Source of the DNA: JAOPZW01 sp963707695
GTDB lineage: Bacteria > Actinomycetota > Thermoleophilia > Solirubrobacterales > Solirubrobacteraceae
Assembly: GCA_963707695.1 (NCBI GenBank)
Contig: CAVPQY010000006.1
Span: 1-64,000, forward strand
DNA length: 64,000 nt
Reading direction: 5' to 3'
How positions within the stretch are numbered: the first letter of the stretch is position 1; each line of letters starts with the position of its first letter. Of this stretch, positions 17,268-26,318 are shown in pieces. Position numbers and translations under genes: made by a program. Below the pieces are notes generated by a model. It made no database searches, was not told the DNA's origin, and worked only from the letters and a program-made list of their open reading frames with translations.

Positions 17268-18159
17268 GTGGACCTGCGCCAGCTCGAGACCTTCGCCGCG
17301 GTCGCCCGGCATGGGCACGTGACCCGGGCCGCCGACGCCCTGCACCTCACGCAGCCCGCGGTCTCGCAGCAGGTCCGCCGCCTCGAGCAGGAGCTCGGCG
17401 TCCTGCTGCTGACGCGGACGCCGCAGGGCGTCGAGCTGACCCCGGCGGGCGCCGACCTGCTCGAGCGCGCGGACGCGATCCTGGCCCAGGTGGCCGCCGC
17501 CCGGGCGGCGATGGACGAGCACGCGGGCGTCGTGCGCGGCCACGCGCGCGTCGCCGCGACGGCGGCCGACGCGCTCGGGCTGCCCGCGGCGCTGGCCGTC
17601 TTCCACGCCGAGCACCCCGGCATCCGGCTCGCGCTGCGCCACGGCTCGGCCGCCGAGGTGGCCGCCTGGCGCGCACGGGGTCGGTCGACGTCGCGGTCGT
17701 CGCCGTCCCCGACGGCGATCCCGTCCGCCACGGCCGGGCTCGAGGTCCGCCCGCTGGCCGAGGAGCCGCTGCGCGTCCTGGCCGCCCCCGGCGATCCGCT
17801 GGTCGGCGGCGGACCGGTCGCGATCGGCGACCTCGCCGGCCGGCCGCTCATCCTGCCCGAGCGCGGGACCGCGCTGCGCGCGACGGTCATGGCCGCCTGC
17901 CAGGCGGCGGGCTTCAGCCCGGTCCCGCAGGTCGAGGCGGCCGATCCGGCCGCGGTGCGCGAGCTGGCGGCCGCGGGCGTCGGCGTGGCCGTCGTGCCCG
18001 CATCGTGGCTGGCCGGGTCCCGGCCCGCGACCGGCCGACGCGCCGCTGGCCGCGCCCGCGCCGGTGCACCGCACGGCGCTGCTGGTCGCGCCGGGCGCCT
18101 CGCCGGCGGGGCTCCTGCTCGCCGCGCGGCTCCCCGACCTCCTGGGCCGGGCCGGCTAG
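17268..18159 (+). CDS. LysR-family transcriptional regulator, frameshifted
   Basis: It starts at GTG 17268 and opens with the LysR winged helix-turn-helix LRQLETFAAVARHGHVTRAA and TQPAVSQQVRRLEQELG, followed by the linker helix and the effector-binding domain. Residues after AAWRAR are out of frame for about 55 bases (17680-17735); reading the next frame there gives GSVDVAVVAVPDGDPVRHG, so two compensating indels are present. A third shift near 18020 moves the true C-terminus to APVHRTALLVAPGASPAGL and a stop at 18157-18159. Repaired length is about 297 residues, normal for the family. It is divergent from the acyl-CoA synthetase gene and probably controls it. Its stop overlaps that of the convergent thioredoxin gene (CTAG). 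Confidence 0.85.
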
Positions 18160-18496
18160 CGCCCGAGCGCCGCGTCGAGCTCGGCCTCCAGGCGCGCGCC
18201 GCGGCCGGGCGCCGACGAGCGTGCTCACGGGCGCGCCGTCGCGGAAGAGGACGAACGTCGGCATGGAGAGGACGCCGTACCGCGCGGCCGTGAGCTGGTG
18301 GACGTCGACGTCGACCTGCACGACGCGCAGGTCGTCGCGCTCGGCGTCCAGCGGCGGCCAGGATCGGCTCCATGGCGCGGCACGGCGGGCACCAGGCGGC
18401 GGTGAAGTCGACCAGGACCGGGCCGTCGGCCTCGAGGACCTCGGCGGTGAAGGCGTCGTCCGTGACGGCGGGGAGGGGGGAGGAGGTGGTGCTCAT
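18156..18496 (-). CDS. Thioredoxin-fold protein (WCPPC), frameshifted
   Basis: About 113 residues. The N-terminus MSTTSSPLPAV leads to VLVDFTAAWCPPCRAMEP with the active-site pair CPPC. The rest lies in other frames: LRVVQVDVDVHQLTAARYGV then SMPTFVLFRDGAP with the conserved cis-proline (MPT), and the end LEAELDAALGR before a stop at 18156-18158. Two single-base shifts, near 18365 and 18220, are required. Thioredoxins reduce protein disulfides in the cytoplasm; CPPC differs from the classical CGPC and raises the redox potential in some members. The gene is convergent with LysR and divergent from the acyl-CoA dehydrogenase. Confidence 0.8.
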
Positions 18497-18596
18497 GCGC
18501 CCGATGCTGCGCCGGCGCGCCGGGTTCGTCCAAGAGCGGCTCGTGATGGACCTCATCAGCGCCTGGGGCGAACAGGTGGTCCGGTACCCTTCGGCC

Positions 18597-19814
18597 ATGG
18601 CCGTCGCGACCGACCCCTTCCTGCAGAAGACCGACGAGCAGCAGGCGATCATCGAGATGGTCCGCCAGTTCGTCGACGAGCAGATCATCCCCAACGCCGA
18701 GCACTACGACGGCAAGGACGAGTTCCCCGAGCCGATCGTCGAGCAGATGAAGGAGCTCGGGCTCTTCGGGATCACGGTCCCCGAGGAGTTCGGCGGGCTC
18801 GGCCTCGACCTGACGACCTACACGATGGTCGTCGAGGAGCTCTCGCGCGGCTGGATCTCGATCTCCGGCATCATCAACACGCACTTCATCGGGACCTACC
18901 TGCTGCTGAAGTTCGGGACCGACGAGCAGAAGCAGAAGTACCTGCCGGCCATGGCCACGGGCGAGCTGCGCGCCGCCTTCTCGCTCTCCGAGCCCGAGCT
19001 CGGCTCCGACGTGCAGGCCATCAAGACCTCGGCCAAGAAGGTCGACGAGGACCACTACGAGGTCAACGGCCAGAAGATGTGGGTCACGAACGGCCTGCGC
19101 TCCGGCATCGTCTTCACGCTGGTCAAGACCGACCCCGACGCCCAGCCGCGGCACAAGGGCATGACGTGCTTCATCTGCGAGAAGGAGCCCGGCGTCAGCG
19201 AGAACACCGGCGACTACGCGGGCTTCACCGTCCCGCCGCAGCTCAAGAAGATGGGCTACAAGGGCGTCGAGTCGACCGAGCTCGTCTTCGACGGCTACCG
19301 CGTGCCGGCCGGGAACGTGCTCGGTGGCGAGGACGCCGGGCTCAACAAGGGCTTCGCCCAGATGATGGACGCGCTCGAGGTCGGCCGGGTCAACGTCGCC
19401 GCCCGCGGCGTGGGCCTCGCGCAGCGCGCGCTCGAGCTCGCGCTGAAGTACAGCCAGGAGCGACGCACGTTCGGCAAGCCGATCGCCGAGCACCAGGCCA
19501 TCCAGTTCAAGCTCGCCGACATGGCGACCCAGCTCGACGCCGCCCGGATGCTGACCCTCCGCGCCGCGCGCATGAAGGACGCCGGCGAGCGCTCCGACCT
19601 CGAGGCCGGCATGGCGAAGCTCTTCGCCTCCGAGACCGGCCGCTTCTGCGCCGAGGAGTGCCTGCGCATCCACGGCGGCTACGGCTACTCCAAGGAGTAC
19701 GAGATCGAGCGGATCTACCGCGACGCGCCGCTGCTGCTCATCGGCGAGGGCACGTCGGAGATCCAGAAGATGGTCATCGGCAAGAAGCTGCTCCAGCGCC
19801 ACCCGCTGAGCTAG
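18597..19814 (+). CDS. Acyl-CoA dehydrogenase; candidate methylsuccinyl-CoA dehydrogenase
   Basis: A 405-residue FAD flavoprotein of the acyl-CoA dehydrogenase family: N-terminal helical domain (PEEFGGLGLD), FAD-binding middle domain (SLSEPELGSDVQAI, then WVTNGLRSGIVF) and C-terminal helices with IHGGYGYSKEYEIER and GEGTSEIQ, where the Glu aligns with the catalytic base. It transfers electrons to ETF. The ATG at 18597 is chosen; the open frame extends upstream into the thioredoxin gene on the other strand. The window also has genes for the ethylmalonyl-CoA pathway, where methylsuccinyl-CoA must be oxidised to mesaconyl-CoA, so this is a candidate for that step. Substrate assignment is inference; the family call is firm. 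Confidence 0.93.
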   Translation: MAVATDPFLQKTDEQQAIIEMVRQFVDEQIIPNAEHYDGKDEFPEPIVEQMKELGLFGITVPEEFGGLGLDLTTYTMVVEELSRGWISISGIINTHFIGTYLLLKFGTDEQKQKYLPAMATGELRAAFSLSEPELGSDVQAIKTSAKKVDEDHYEVNGQKMWVTNGLRSGIVFTLVKTDPDAQPRHKGMTCFICEKEPGVSENTGDYAGFTVPPQLKKMGYKGVESTELVFDGYRVPAGNVLGGEDAGLNKGFAQMMDALEVGRVNVAARGVGLAQRALELALKYSQERRTFGKPIAEHQAIQFKLADMATQLDAARMLTLRAARMKDAGERSDLEAGMAKLFASETGRFCAEECLRIHGGYGYSKEYEIERIYRDAPLLLIGEGTSEIQKMVIGKKLLQRHPLS

Positions 19815-19832
19815 GCCGCCCGCGCACCGCCT

Positions 19833-19854
19833 GCGGACCCCGGCCGGGGTCCGC
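19833..19854. terminator. Bidirectional hairpin between convergent genes
   Basis: A 22-base perfect palindrome (starts GCGGACCCCGG) lies between the stop of the dehydrogenase (19814) and that of the convergent propeller gene (19858). There is no U-tract, as is common in high-GC bacteria. Confidence 0.6.
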
Positions 19855-19857
19855 GGC

Positions 19858-20997
19858 TCAGCCACCGCGCTCGACGAACGCGATGCACTGACCCTGGTTC
19901 CTGAAGGCCGGGAAGGCGCGCCATCCGCCGCGCCGGCACTGCTCCATGGACGTGGGCGCGGCGGGGATCCGCCCGATCTTGTCGCCCGACGCCTCGGTGA
20001 ACCACAGGGCCCCGTCGGGGCCGGCGGCGATGCCGGCCGGTCGGCTGTCGGGCGTGGGGACGGGGAACTCGGTCGTGGCTCCCGTGGTGGTGATCCGCCC
20101 GATCCGGTTGCCGGACGCCTCGGTGAACCAGAGCGCCCCGTCGGGGCCGGCGGCGATGCCGGCCGGTCGGCTGTCGGGCGTGGGGACGGGGAACTCGGTC
20201 GTGGCTCCCGTGGTGGTGATCCGCCCGATCCGGTTGCCGGACGCCTCGGTGAACCAGAGCGCCCCGTCGGGGCCCGACGCGATCCCGGACGGCCCCCTGG
20301 CGGGCGTCGGCAGCGGGAAGGTCGTGACGGCGCCCGCCGTCGTGACCCGCCCGATGACGTTCGTCCCGGGGTCGGTGTACCAGAGCGCTCCGTCGGGGCC
20401 GGCGGCGATCCCGGACGGGCGGCTGAAGGGGAACCCGACCCCGATCGCGCTGAACCCTCCGTCGGTCGTGACGCGCTCGATCGCGCCGTTGGCCTGATCC
20501 GTGAACCACAGCGCCCCGTCGGGTCCGGCCACGAGGTCCCCGGGCGCGCTGCCGCCGAAGAACTCGGTGACCGCGCCCGACGTCGTGATCCGGCCGATCA
20601 GGCCTCCCCCTCGGAACTGGCCGGGCTGCGTGAACCACAGCGCGCCGTCGGGCCCCGGCGTGATCCCCGCGGGGACCGTCGGGATGCCCGTCGGCGGCAC
20701 CGGGGTCTCGCTGATGCTCCCCGCCGTCGTGATGCGGCCGATCGCACCCGGGCCCAGGGAGAAGGCGCTCTCGGTGAACCAGAGGGCCCCGTCCGGGCCG
20801 GCGGCGATGCCGGCCGGGGCGCTGTCCGGCGTCGGGACCGGGAACTCGGTGATCGCCGCCCGGGCGCCCGCGGGCGCGAGGACCAGCACCAGCGGGACCG
20901 CCAGCGACGCGATCAGCCGGCGCGCGTGGGAGCCGCCGCCGCGGCCGCACCTCCGTCCCGGCCGGAGCCGCACCACGGTCCTCGCTGAGCCGACCAT
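19858..20997 (-). CDS. Secreted Vgb-like (streptogramin lyase-type) beta-propeller protein
   Basis: 379 residues. A basic N-terminus and hydrophobic segment end at ARA near residue 47, giving a secretion signal. The body consists of seven repeats of about 42 residues with the pattern PAGIAAGPDGALWFTE then IGRITT and TEFPVPTPDS, which is the virginiamycin B lyase propeller family. Two adjacent repeats are nearly identical at DNA level. The tail QCRRGGWRAF then RNQGQCIAFV is a Cys-containing C-terminal motif found on secreted proteins of Thermoleophilia and related actinobacteria. It probably acts outside the cell; catalytic lyase activity is not implied by the fold alone. Confidence 0.85.
   Translation of the reverse strand: MVGSARTVVRLRPGRRCGRGGGSHARRLIASLAVPLVLVLAPAGARAAITEFPVPTPDSAPAGIAAGPDGALWFTESAFSLGPGAIGRITTAGSISETPVPPTGIPTVPAGITPGPDGALWFTQPGQFRGGGLIGRITTSGAVTEFFGGSAPGDLVAGPDGALWFTDQANGAIERVTTDGGFSAIGVGFPFSRPSGIAAGPDGALWYTDPGTNVIGRVTTAGAVTTFPLPTPARGPSGIASGPDGALWFTEASGNRIGRITTTGATTEFPVPTPDSRPAGIAAGPDGALWFTEASGNRIGRITTTGATTEFPVPTPDSRPAGIAAGPDGALWFTEASGDKIGRIPAAPTSMEQCRRGGWRAFPAFRNQGQCIAFVERGG
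20012..20273. repeat. In-gene tandem repeat, period 126 bases
   Basis: Bases 20012-20147 recur at 20138-20273 without difference that I can see. The 126-base period equals one 42-residue propeller blade. Confidence 0.85.
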
Positions 20998-21091
20998 CCG
21001 CCACCCGCTTCCCTCGTGGGACGGGGCCCGGGCGGGAGCCCGGCCCCCTGACGGTACGCCGGGGCCTCGGCCCGGGCAAGGGCGCGTGCGG

Positions 21092-21487
21092 CTAGCCCGC
21101 CTCCGGCCCGGCCCTCCGCAGCACCGCCACCGCCCGGCCGGCCTCGCCGGCCGACACGAGGAGGTAGTCCGTGTCGAAGGTCGACACGGCGAAGACGCCG
21201 ATCCCCGCGGCGGCGAGCCGCGCCGTCAGCGCGTGGAGGACCCCGGTGAGCCCGAAGTCGAGCGTCCCGGCGACGCGGAGCACCGCCCACGGGCCCGCGA
21301 CCCGCGCCCCGTCCGGCGCGCGGTCCGCCGCGCAGACGAGCGACAGCTCCTCGGCCGTGCGCACGACGCAGGCCACGGGGCCCGGGTCGCCGTCGAGGAC
21401 GCCCGCCGGCACCGGCGCGTCCGGCGGCAGGCGCGCGACGACGACCTCGCCGTGGAGGAGCAGGACCTCGGGCACGGTCGCCGCCAC
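21092..21487 (-). CDS. ACT-domain protein (CASTOR/ACT_7-like)
   Basis: 131 residues from GTG 21487. The C-terminal half (LDFGLTGVLHALTARLAAAGIGVFAVSTFDTDYLLV, written here only as pattern: LTGVLHALT, GIGVFAVSTFDTDYLLV) follows the ACT_7/CASTOR pattern, a ligand-binding regulatory fold that senses amino acids. Proteins of this type are stand-alone and common in actinobacteria and proteobacteria. Ligand unknown. It lies between divergent neighbours without a clear operon partner. Confidence 0.8.
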   Translation of the reverse strand: MAATVPEVLLLHGEVVVARLPPDAPVPAGVLDGDPGPVACVVRTAEELSLVCAADRAPDGARVAGPWAVLRVAGTLDFGLTGVLHALTARLAAAGIGVFAVSTFDTDYLLVSAGEAGRAVAVLRRAGPEAG

Positions 21488-21597
21488 GCGGCGAGCCTAG
21501 CCGCCCGGACGCTGGGGTGGTCACCGCCGCCGCCGCGACGGCGTCCCGCCGGCCTGATGGCAGGGGCGGGCGCGGGGCCGGACGGTAGGCTGAGGGC

Positions 21598-21972
21598 ATG
21601 GCCCAGGACGCTCCGGTGCTCATCGCCCAGGCCGTGCGATCGCTGCTCGACGAGGTGCCCGCGCTCAAGCCCCTGAAGCTCGTCGTCCGCGTCGACCTCA
21701 ACGGCCGCGGCGGCGACGTCCAGCAGTTCCGCCTGCAGCTCCCCGAGGTCGACGTCAAGCGGGACATGGCCGCCGACTCGCGCGTGGCCGTGGAGATGCG
21801 GCGCGACTTCTTCAACCTCATGGTCGAGCACGGCGCGAAGGTGGCCGACTGGCGCGACGCCTACTACGACGGCCGCCTGAAGGTCAGCGGCGTCGACCAG
21901 TACCTCAAGCTCATCGCGAACGTCATCGACCGCCAGGAGGAGCGCAACCGCACGCGCCGCGCGCGGACGTAG
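21598..21972 (+). CDS. Uncharacterised small alpha/beta protein, possibly SCP2-like
   Basis: 124 residues from ATG 21598. The sequence alternates short strands (LKLVVRVDLNG, DVQQFRLQLPEVDV) with helices and ends with WRDAYYDGRLKVSGVDQYL and a basic tail. The GRLKVSGVDQYLKL segment recalls the end of sterol-carrier-protein-2 domains, which bind lipids, but the match is weak and no function is claimed. No signal peptide or membrane segment. It is convergent with the Fpg/Nei gene, 9 bases apart. Confidence 0.6.
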   Translation: MAQDAPVLIAQAVRSLLDEVPALKPLKLVVRVDLNGRGGDVQQFRLQLPEVDVKRDMAADSRVAVEMRRDFFNLMVEHGAKVADWRDAYYDGRLKVSGVDQYLKLIANVIDRQEERNRTRRART

Positions 21973-21981
21973 CGGCGCCGG

Positions 21982-22804
21982 TCAGGCCTGCTCGCGGCTG
22001 CACCACCAGGTGGTGCGGCCACCGATCGTGGCGCGCTCCATCGGCGCGCCGCAGCGGGGGCAGCTGCCCGCCCGGCACCCGGTGGGGAATGAGCTTGCCG
22101 GTGTGCACGCCACCGAGGCGGATCGCGTCCCGTGTCGCCGCCCGGATCGCCCGCCACAGCCGGTCCAGCTGCTCGTCGGTGAGCGTCCCGGCCGCCTGGC
22201 GCGGGTCCTGGCGCGCGCGCCACAGCGCCTCGTCGGCCAGGAGGTTCCCGACGCCGGCCAGCACCGACTGGTCCATGATCCGCGCCTTGACCGGCACGAC
22301 GCCGCGGCCGACGCGGGCCCCGAAGCCGGCGCGGTGGATCTCGGCGGCGTCGGGGCCGACGCCGCCGAGGTCCGGCTCCAGCCGGACCCGACCCAGGCGG
22401 CGCTTGTCCCGCAGCACGAGGTGGCCGCCGTCCTCGAAGTCGAGCCGGAAGCGGTCCCAGCGCGACGGGTCGGCACGCTCGGCGTCGCGCCGGGCACGGC
22501 CGGCCGAGCTCGCGAGGCCGGTGGCCGGATCGCCGGCCTCGTCGTCGTCGACCACGACCCGGCCCGCCATCCCCAGGTGCACGCCGAGGTCGGGGCCGAG
22601 ACCGCCGTCGGTCTCGAACCACATCGCCTTGCCGCGCCGGTGCGCCGCGGTCAGCGTCCGGCCCTCGAGGGCTGCGGCGATCTCGCCAGGGGCGTGCGGG
22701 CGGCAGACCCAGGTGTCCGTGTCGTCGACGGCGACGATGGCCCGTCCCAGGCCGCGGGCCTCGACGAGGGCGCGGGCCCGCTCGACCTCGGGCAGCTCAG
22801 GCAT
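21982..22804 (-). CDS. Fpg/Nei-family DNA glycosylase (MutM-like), frameshifted
   Basis: About 273 residues. The N-terminus MPELPEVER carries the catalytic Pro2 and Glu3. A helix-two-turn-helix follows in VKARIMDQSVLAGVGNLLAD. The C-terminal zinc finger CPRCGAPMERATIGGRTTWW with final C lies in another frame; one base is lost or gained near 22085. The enzyme excises oxidised bases such as 8-oxoguanine and nicks the DNA by beta/delta elimination. Within the family, it could be Fpg or an Nei-like member. It is divergent from the DUF4126 gene with 16 bases between starts, so both share a promoter region. Confidence 0.88.
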
Positions 22805-22820
22805 CGCCACTGGTACGGTC

Positions 22821-23402
22821 GTGCCCCTCGTGGGGGACGTCACCGCCTACTGCACGGGGCTGGCGCTCGCCACGGCGGCGGGGCTCAACGCGTGGGTGCC
22901 GCTGCTGGCGGTCGGGCTCCTGGCGCGGTGGACGGGCCTCGTCGACCTCGGTGGCGACTGGTCCGTGCTGGCCGAGACGCCGGTCCTCGTGGCGCTGACG
23001 GCGGTGGCGGCCGCCGACTTCGCCGGCGACAAGGTGCCGGCCTTCGATCACCTGCTCCACCTGGCCGGGACGGTCGTCGCGCCGGTCACCGGCGTCCTGG
23101 CCGCCCTGGCCGCGGCCAGCGCGCTCGACGTGTCGCCGGCGGTCCTCGCGGTCATCGGCCTCGTCGCCGCCGAGACGGCGCACGGCACCCGCATGGCCAT
23201 CCGCCCGTTCTCCACCGCGACGACCGCGGGCGCCGGCAACCCGGTGCTGTCGCTCGTCGAGGACGCGGGCGCGATCGGCCTCAGCCTCGTGGCCATCGCC
23301 CTGCCGGTCCTGGCGGCGCTGCTCGCCCTGGCGCTGCTCGGCGCGGCCTGGTGGACGGTGCGCCGGCTCAGGCGAGGACGGCTCCGTCCTCGTAGAGCTT
23401 GA
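22821..23402 (+). CDS. DUF4126 membrane protein
   Basis: 193 residues from GTG 22821 (a second in-frame GTG is at 22830). It has four to five hydrophobic helices, with the conserved small-residue patterns AAGLNAWVPLLAVGLLARW, FAGDKVPAFDHLLH and STATTAGAGNPVLSLVED typical of DUF4126. The family is an integral membrane family of unknown function. The C-terminus is strongly basic and overlaps the end of the convergent ferredoxin-like gene by 35 bases. Confidence 0.8.
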   Translation: MPLVGDVTAYCTGLALATAAGLNAWVPLLAVGLLARWTGLVDLGGDWSVLAETPVLVALTAVAAADFAGDKVPAFDHLLHLAGTVVAPVTGVLAALAAASALDVSPAVLAVIGLVAAETAHGTRMAIRPFSTATTAGAGNPVLSLVEDAGAIGLSLVAIALPVLAALLALALLGAAWWTVRRLRRGRLRPRRA

Positions 23403-23613
23403 GGACCCGCACGCCGCCCTCCGGCGTCGCGTCGAGGCACAGGCGGCAGAGCACGCACTCGTCGAGGTTGCCGTCGACGAGCTCGAGCGTCCCGTCGGGC
23501 GCCTGCGCGTAGATGTCGACCGGGCAGACCTCGGCCAGCCTGGCCGCCACCGCCGGGTCGGCCGCCAGGGCGTCGTCGACCTCGATGCCGATGAACGTGG
23601 CGTCGCTGCGCAT
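23368..23613 (-). CDS. FixX-like ferredoxin
   Basis: 81 residues. It has a Cys-Pro in EVCPVDIYAQAPDG followed by CVLCRLCLD (C-x2-C-x2-C), the order seen in FixX and the ferredoxin-like part of ETF:quinone oxidoreductase. Four cysteines would hold one 4Fe-4S cluster. It starts within the stop of the SucD-like gene (TGATG), so translation is coupled. Electron partner unknown; an acyl-CoA dehydrogenase lies 4 kb away, but no ETF genes are in the window. Confidence 0.8.
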   Translation of the reverse strand: MRSDATFIGIEVDDALAADPAVAARLAEVCPVDIYAQAPDGTLELVDGNLDECVLCRLCLDATPEGGVRVLKLYEDGAVLA

Positions 23614-24540
23614 CAGACGCTGACCTCCCGCTCGGCCAGCTTGGCCCTCACGAGCTCCGGGATCTGCGAGATCTCCTCGGCCACGGTGATGCCGGCCGCC
23701 TGCAGGCGGGCGATCTTCTCGGTCGCCGTGTCCTCCTTGCCCTCGACGATCGTGCCGGCGTGCCCGAAGGACATGCCCGGCATCTCGTCCATGAACTTGC
23801 CGGCCATGAAGGCGACGATCGGCAGCCTCGAGTCGTTGGCCTGCGTCCACTCGGCCAGCTGCGCCTCCATCCGGCCGCCCGGCTCGGTGTAGATCACGAT
23901 GCCCTTCGTCTCGGGGTCGGCCTCGAAGAGCGGCATGAGCTCGGCGTAGGCCTGGCCGATGATCGCGTCGCCCCCGATCGAGACGGCCGTCGACTGGCCC
24001 AGGCCGGCGGCCGTCAGCGTCGACGACATCTCCGTCGTCATGCCGCCGGAGCGGCTGATGACGCCGATGGGGCCGGGCGAGTAGGCCTTGGCCGCGTCCT
24101 TGGCGGGGCCGCCGATGCCGCCCATCTTGATGACGTCGGGCACGATGATCCCGAGGCAGTTGGGGCCGATGATCCGCGCGTCGTGGAGGTTCGCGAACTC
24201 GACCATGACCGCGACGTCGCGGCGGGGGATGCGCTCCGTGACGATCACGACGAGCTTGACGCCGTTGGCGATCGCCTCGAGCACCGCGTCCTTCGTGAAC
24301 GCCGGCGGGCACGGTGACGACCGAGCCGTCGATCGGCGCGCCGTGGTGCTCGACGGCCTGCGCGACCGTGTCGAAGACCGGGACGCCGTGGACCTCGCGC
24401 CCGAGGCGGCCGGGGGTCACGCCGCCGACGATCTTCGCGCCCGCGCCGTAGTCGAGGCACTCGCGCGTGAGGTTCACGGCCTCGCGGCCGGTGATCCCCT
24501 GGACGATGAACGTCGTGTCCGCGTCGATGAGGATGCTCAC
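23613..24540 (-). CDS. sucD: Succinyl-CoA ligase alpha subunit (SucD-like), frameshifted
   Basis: About 308 residues. GTG at 24538-24540 starts MSILIDADTTFIVQGITGRE with the CoA-binding Rossmann domain. The frame changes near 24300 and continues with LEAIANGVKLVVIVTERIP, IGPNCLGIIVPD and MSFGHAGTIVEG, whose His is the phosphorylated residue. With its beta subunit it interconverts succinyl-CoA (or a related acyl-CoA such as malyl-CoA) and free acid with nucleotide phosphorylation. Five bases separate it from the beta gene. Its closeness to a malyl-CoA-lyase-type gene leaves malate-CoA ligase as an alternative. Confidence 0.88.
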
Positions 24541-24544
24541 GCGG

Positions 24545-25753
24545 TCACCCCCCTGGATCTTCTGCGACGGCGCGCCGCGCCGCCTCGTGCATGGACACCG
24601 AGCGGTCGGCGTACTCGACGCCGTACTTCTCGAGGATCTTGAAGCCCTCCTCCTCCCACGCGCCCGGGGATGCGGAAGATCGCGATCTTCTCGGCCGGGT
24701 CGTAGCCGAGCTCGAGGCAGGCCTTGATGACGCCGCGCGCGACGATGTCGACGCGGGTGTTCGAGACGATGGACATCATCACCGCGATCTTGTCCACGCC
24801 CGGGCTTCTGGAGGACGAGCTTGGCCAGCCCGGCACGTCTTGGCCACCGACGGGTTGCCGCCGATCTCGCAGTAGTTCGCGGGGCGACCGCCGTACTTGC
24901 GGACCGCGTCGAAGAGGGTCAGCGACCCGCCGCCGGCGCCGATCACGAGGCCGAGATCGCCGTCGAACTCGGTGACGTTGCCGGCGACGCCGCGGTGGTC
25001 CTGGGCGTCGACGGCCTCGCCGGCCAGCTCGAACGGCGTGGCCTCGCGGGCCTGGCGCGTCTCCTCGTCGCCGACGCCGAGCTCGTGCAGGAGGGCCTGC
25101 TGGCGCCCGCGCGCCTCGTTCTCCATGTCCATGTGGGCGTCGAGGGCCACGAACGAGCCGTCCTCGAGCTCGCCCAGCGGGTTGATCTCGGCCAGGGTCA
25201 TGTCGCGCTCGACGAAGAGCTTGGCCAGGCGCGCGACGATCGGGACGAGCTTGGTCAGCCGCGACCCCGTGACGCCGACGGCGGCGACGACCTCCTTGGC
25301 CTCGTAGTCGCCGAAGGGCAGGAGGTTCGAGAAGTGCCGTCGCCCGACGTGGTCGGGGTGCTCGCGCGCGACCTCCTCGATGTCGATCCCACCCATGTCG
25401 CTGAACAGGATCACGGGCTGCTTGCGCGTCCCGTCCCAGACGACGCCGGCGTAGAACTCCTGCTTCACGGCGGCCTTGGGGTCGACGAGGACGCCGCGCG
25501 GCGCGTGGCCGTCGATCTCGAGCGCGAGCACCTCGCGGGCCTCCGCCTCGGCCTCCTCCGGCGTGTCGGCGAACCGGATGCCGCCGGCCTTCATGCGGCC
25601 GCCGGTCAGCACCTGCGACTTGATGACGACGGGGCCGCCGATGCGCTCGGCGATGGCCTTGGCCTCCGTCGCGTCCTTGGTGAAGCCGTAGTCGGTGACC
25701 GGGATGCCGGCGCGCTTGACGATCTCGCGCGCCTCGTGTTCGTAGAACCTCAC
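24545..25753 (-). CDS. sucC: Succinyl-CoA ligase beta subunit (SucC-like), frameshifted
   Basis: About 400 residues from GTG 25753 (VRFYEHEAREIVKRAGIPV). The ATP-grasp domain shows GGPVVIKSQVLTGGR and DMGGIDIEEVA; the CoA-ligase domain has FVALDAHMDMENEARGR. Two shifts are needed: near 24835 (after NPSVAKTC) and near 24665 (IPGAWEEEG). The end is then SMHEAARRAVAEDPGG with a stop at 24545-24547. The first strand is shorter and the sequence diverges somewhat from canonical SucC, which fits Thermoleophilia-type or malate-thiokinase-like members. It leads a three-gene operon sucC-sucD-ferredoxin. Confidence 0.85.
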
Positions 25754-25791
25754 GTGCGCTCCGTGTCCTGGGGGAGGGAGGCGCGGGAGCC

Positions 25792-25797
25792 TATAAT
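25792..25797 (+). promoter_or_regulatory. TATAAT box in GC-rich divergent region
   Basis: A perfect TATAAT in otherwise GC-rich DNA between sucC and the STAS gene. No clear -35 element was seen; the STAS start is about 140 bases on. Confidence 0.3.
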
Positions 25798-25937
25798 GCC
25801 GGGCTGGCGCGCCGCTCCGCCGTGGGCGGCCCGTCGCGAAGGGCAGTTCAGGGACGCCTGCGGGTCGCCGAGCCCGCGCCGGACCTCCGCCACCACACGG
25901 AACCCGAGGTCCCCATGCCGTCCTCCCACACCTCCCG

Positions 25938-26291
25938 ATGAGCGCCTCCGCGCCCCCTGACGGGCCGGTCCTGCTGGTCGACTCGCGCCACGACGGCGCG
26001 GACGGCTGGGTCGTCGCCGCCGACGGCGAGGTCGACCTCGCCACGTCGCCGCGCCTGCGCGCGGCGCTGCTCGAGGCGATCGAGGACCAGGACCGCGTGC
26101 TCGTCGACCTGCGCTCGGTCACCTTCATGGACTCGACCGGGATCGCGACGCTGCTCGCCGCCGCCGACGCGGCACGCCGGCGCGGCACCGAGCTGGCCGT
26201 CGACCCGAGCCGCACGGTGCGCAAGGTCGTCGAGCTCGTCGGCGCCCAGTCGGCGCTGCGGCTGCGCCCCGCGGGGCCGGCCCAGCCCTGA
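25938..26291 (+). CDS. STAS-domain anti-sigma factor antagonist
   Basis: 117 residues from ATG 25938. The STAS fold is shown by GEVDLATSPRLRAALLEA, VLVDLRSVTFMDSTGIATLL and the final helix. S66 in FMDSTG is the residue phosphorylated by an anti-sigma kinase (SpoIIAB/RsbW type). Unphosphorylated protein would bind the kinase and free a sigma factor. No kinase or sigma gene is in the window, so its partner is elsewhere. It is divergent from sucC. Confidence 0.9.
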   Translation: MSASAPPDGPVLLVDSRHDGADGWVVAADGEVDLATSPRLRAALLEAIEDQDRVLVDLRSVTFMDSTGIATLLAAADAARRRGTELAVDPSRTVRKVVELVGAQSALRLRPAGPAQP

Positions 26292-26318
26292 AGCGCCCGC
26301 GGGGCGGACGCGCCGGGG

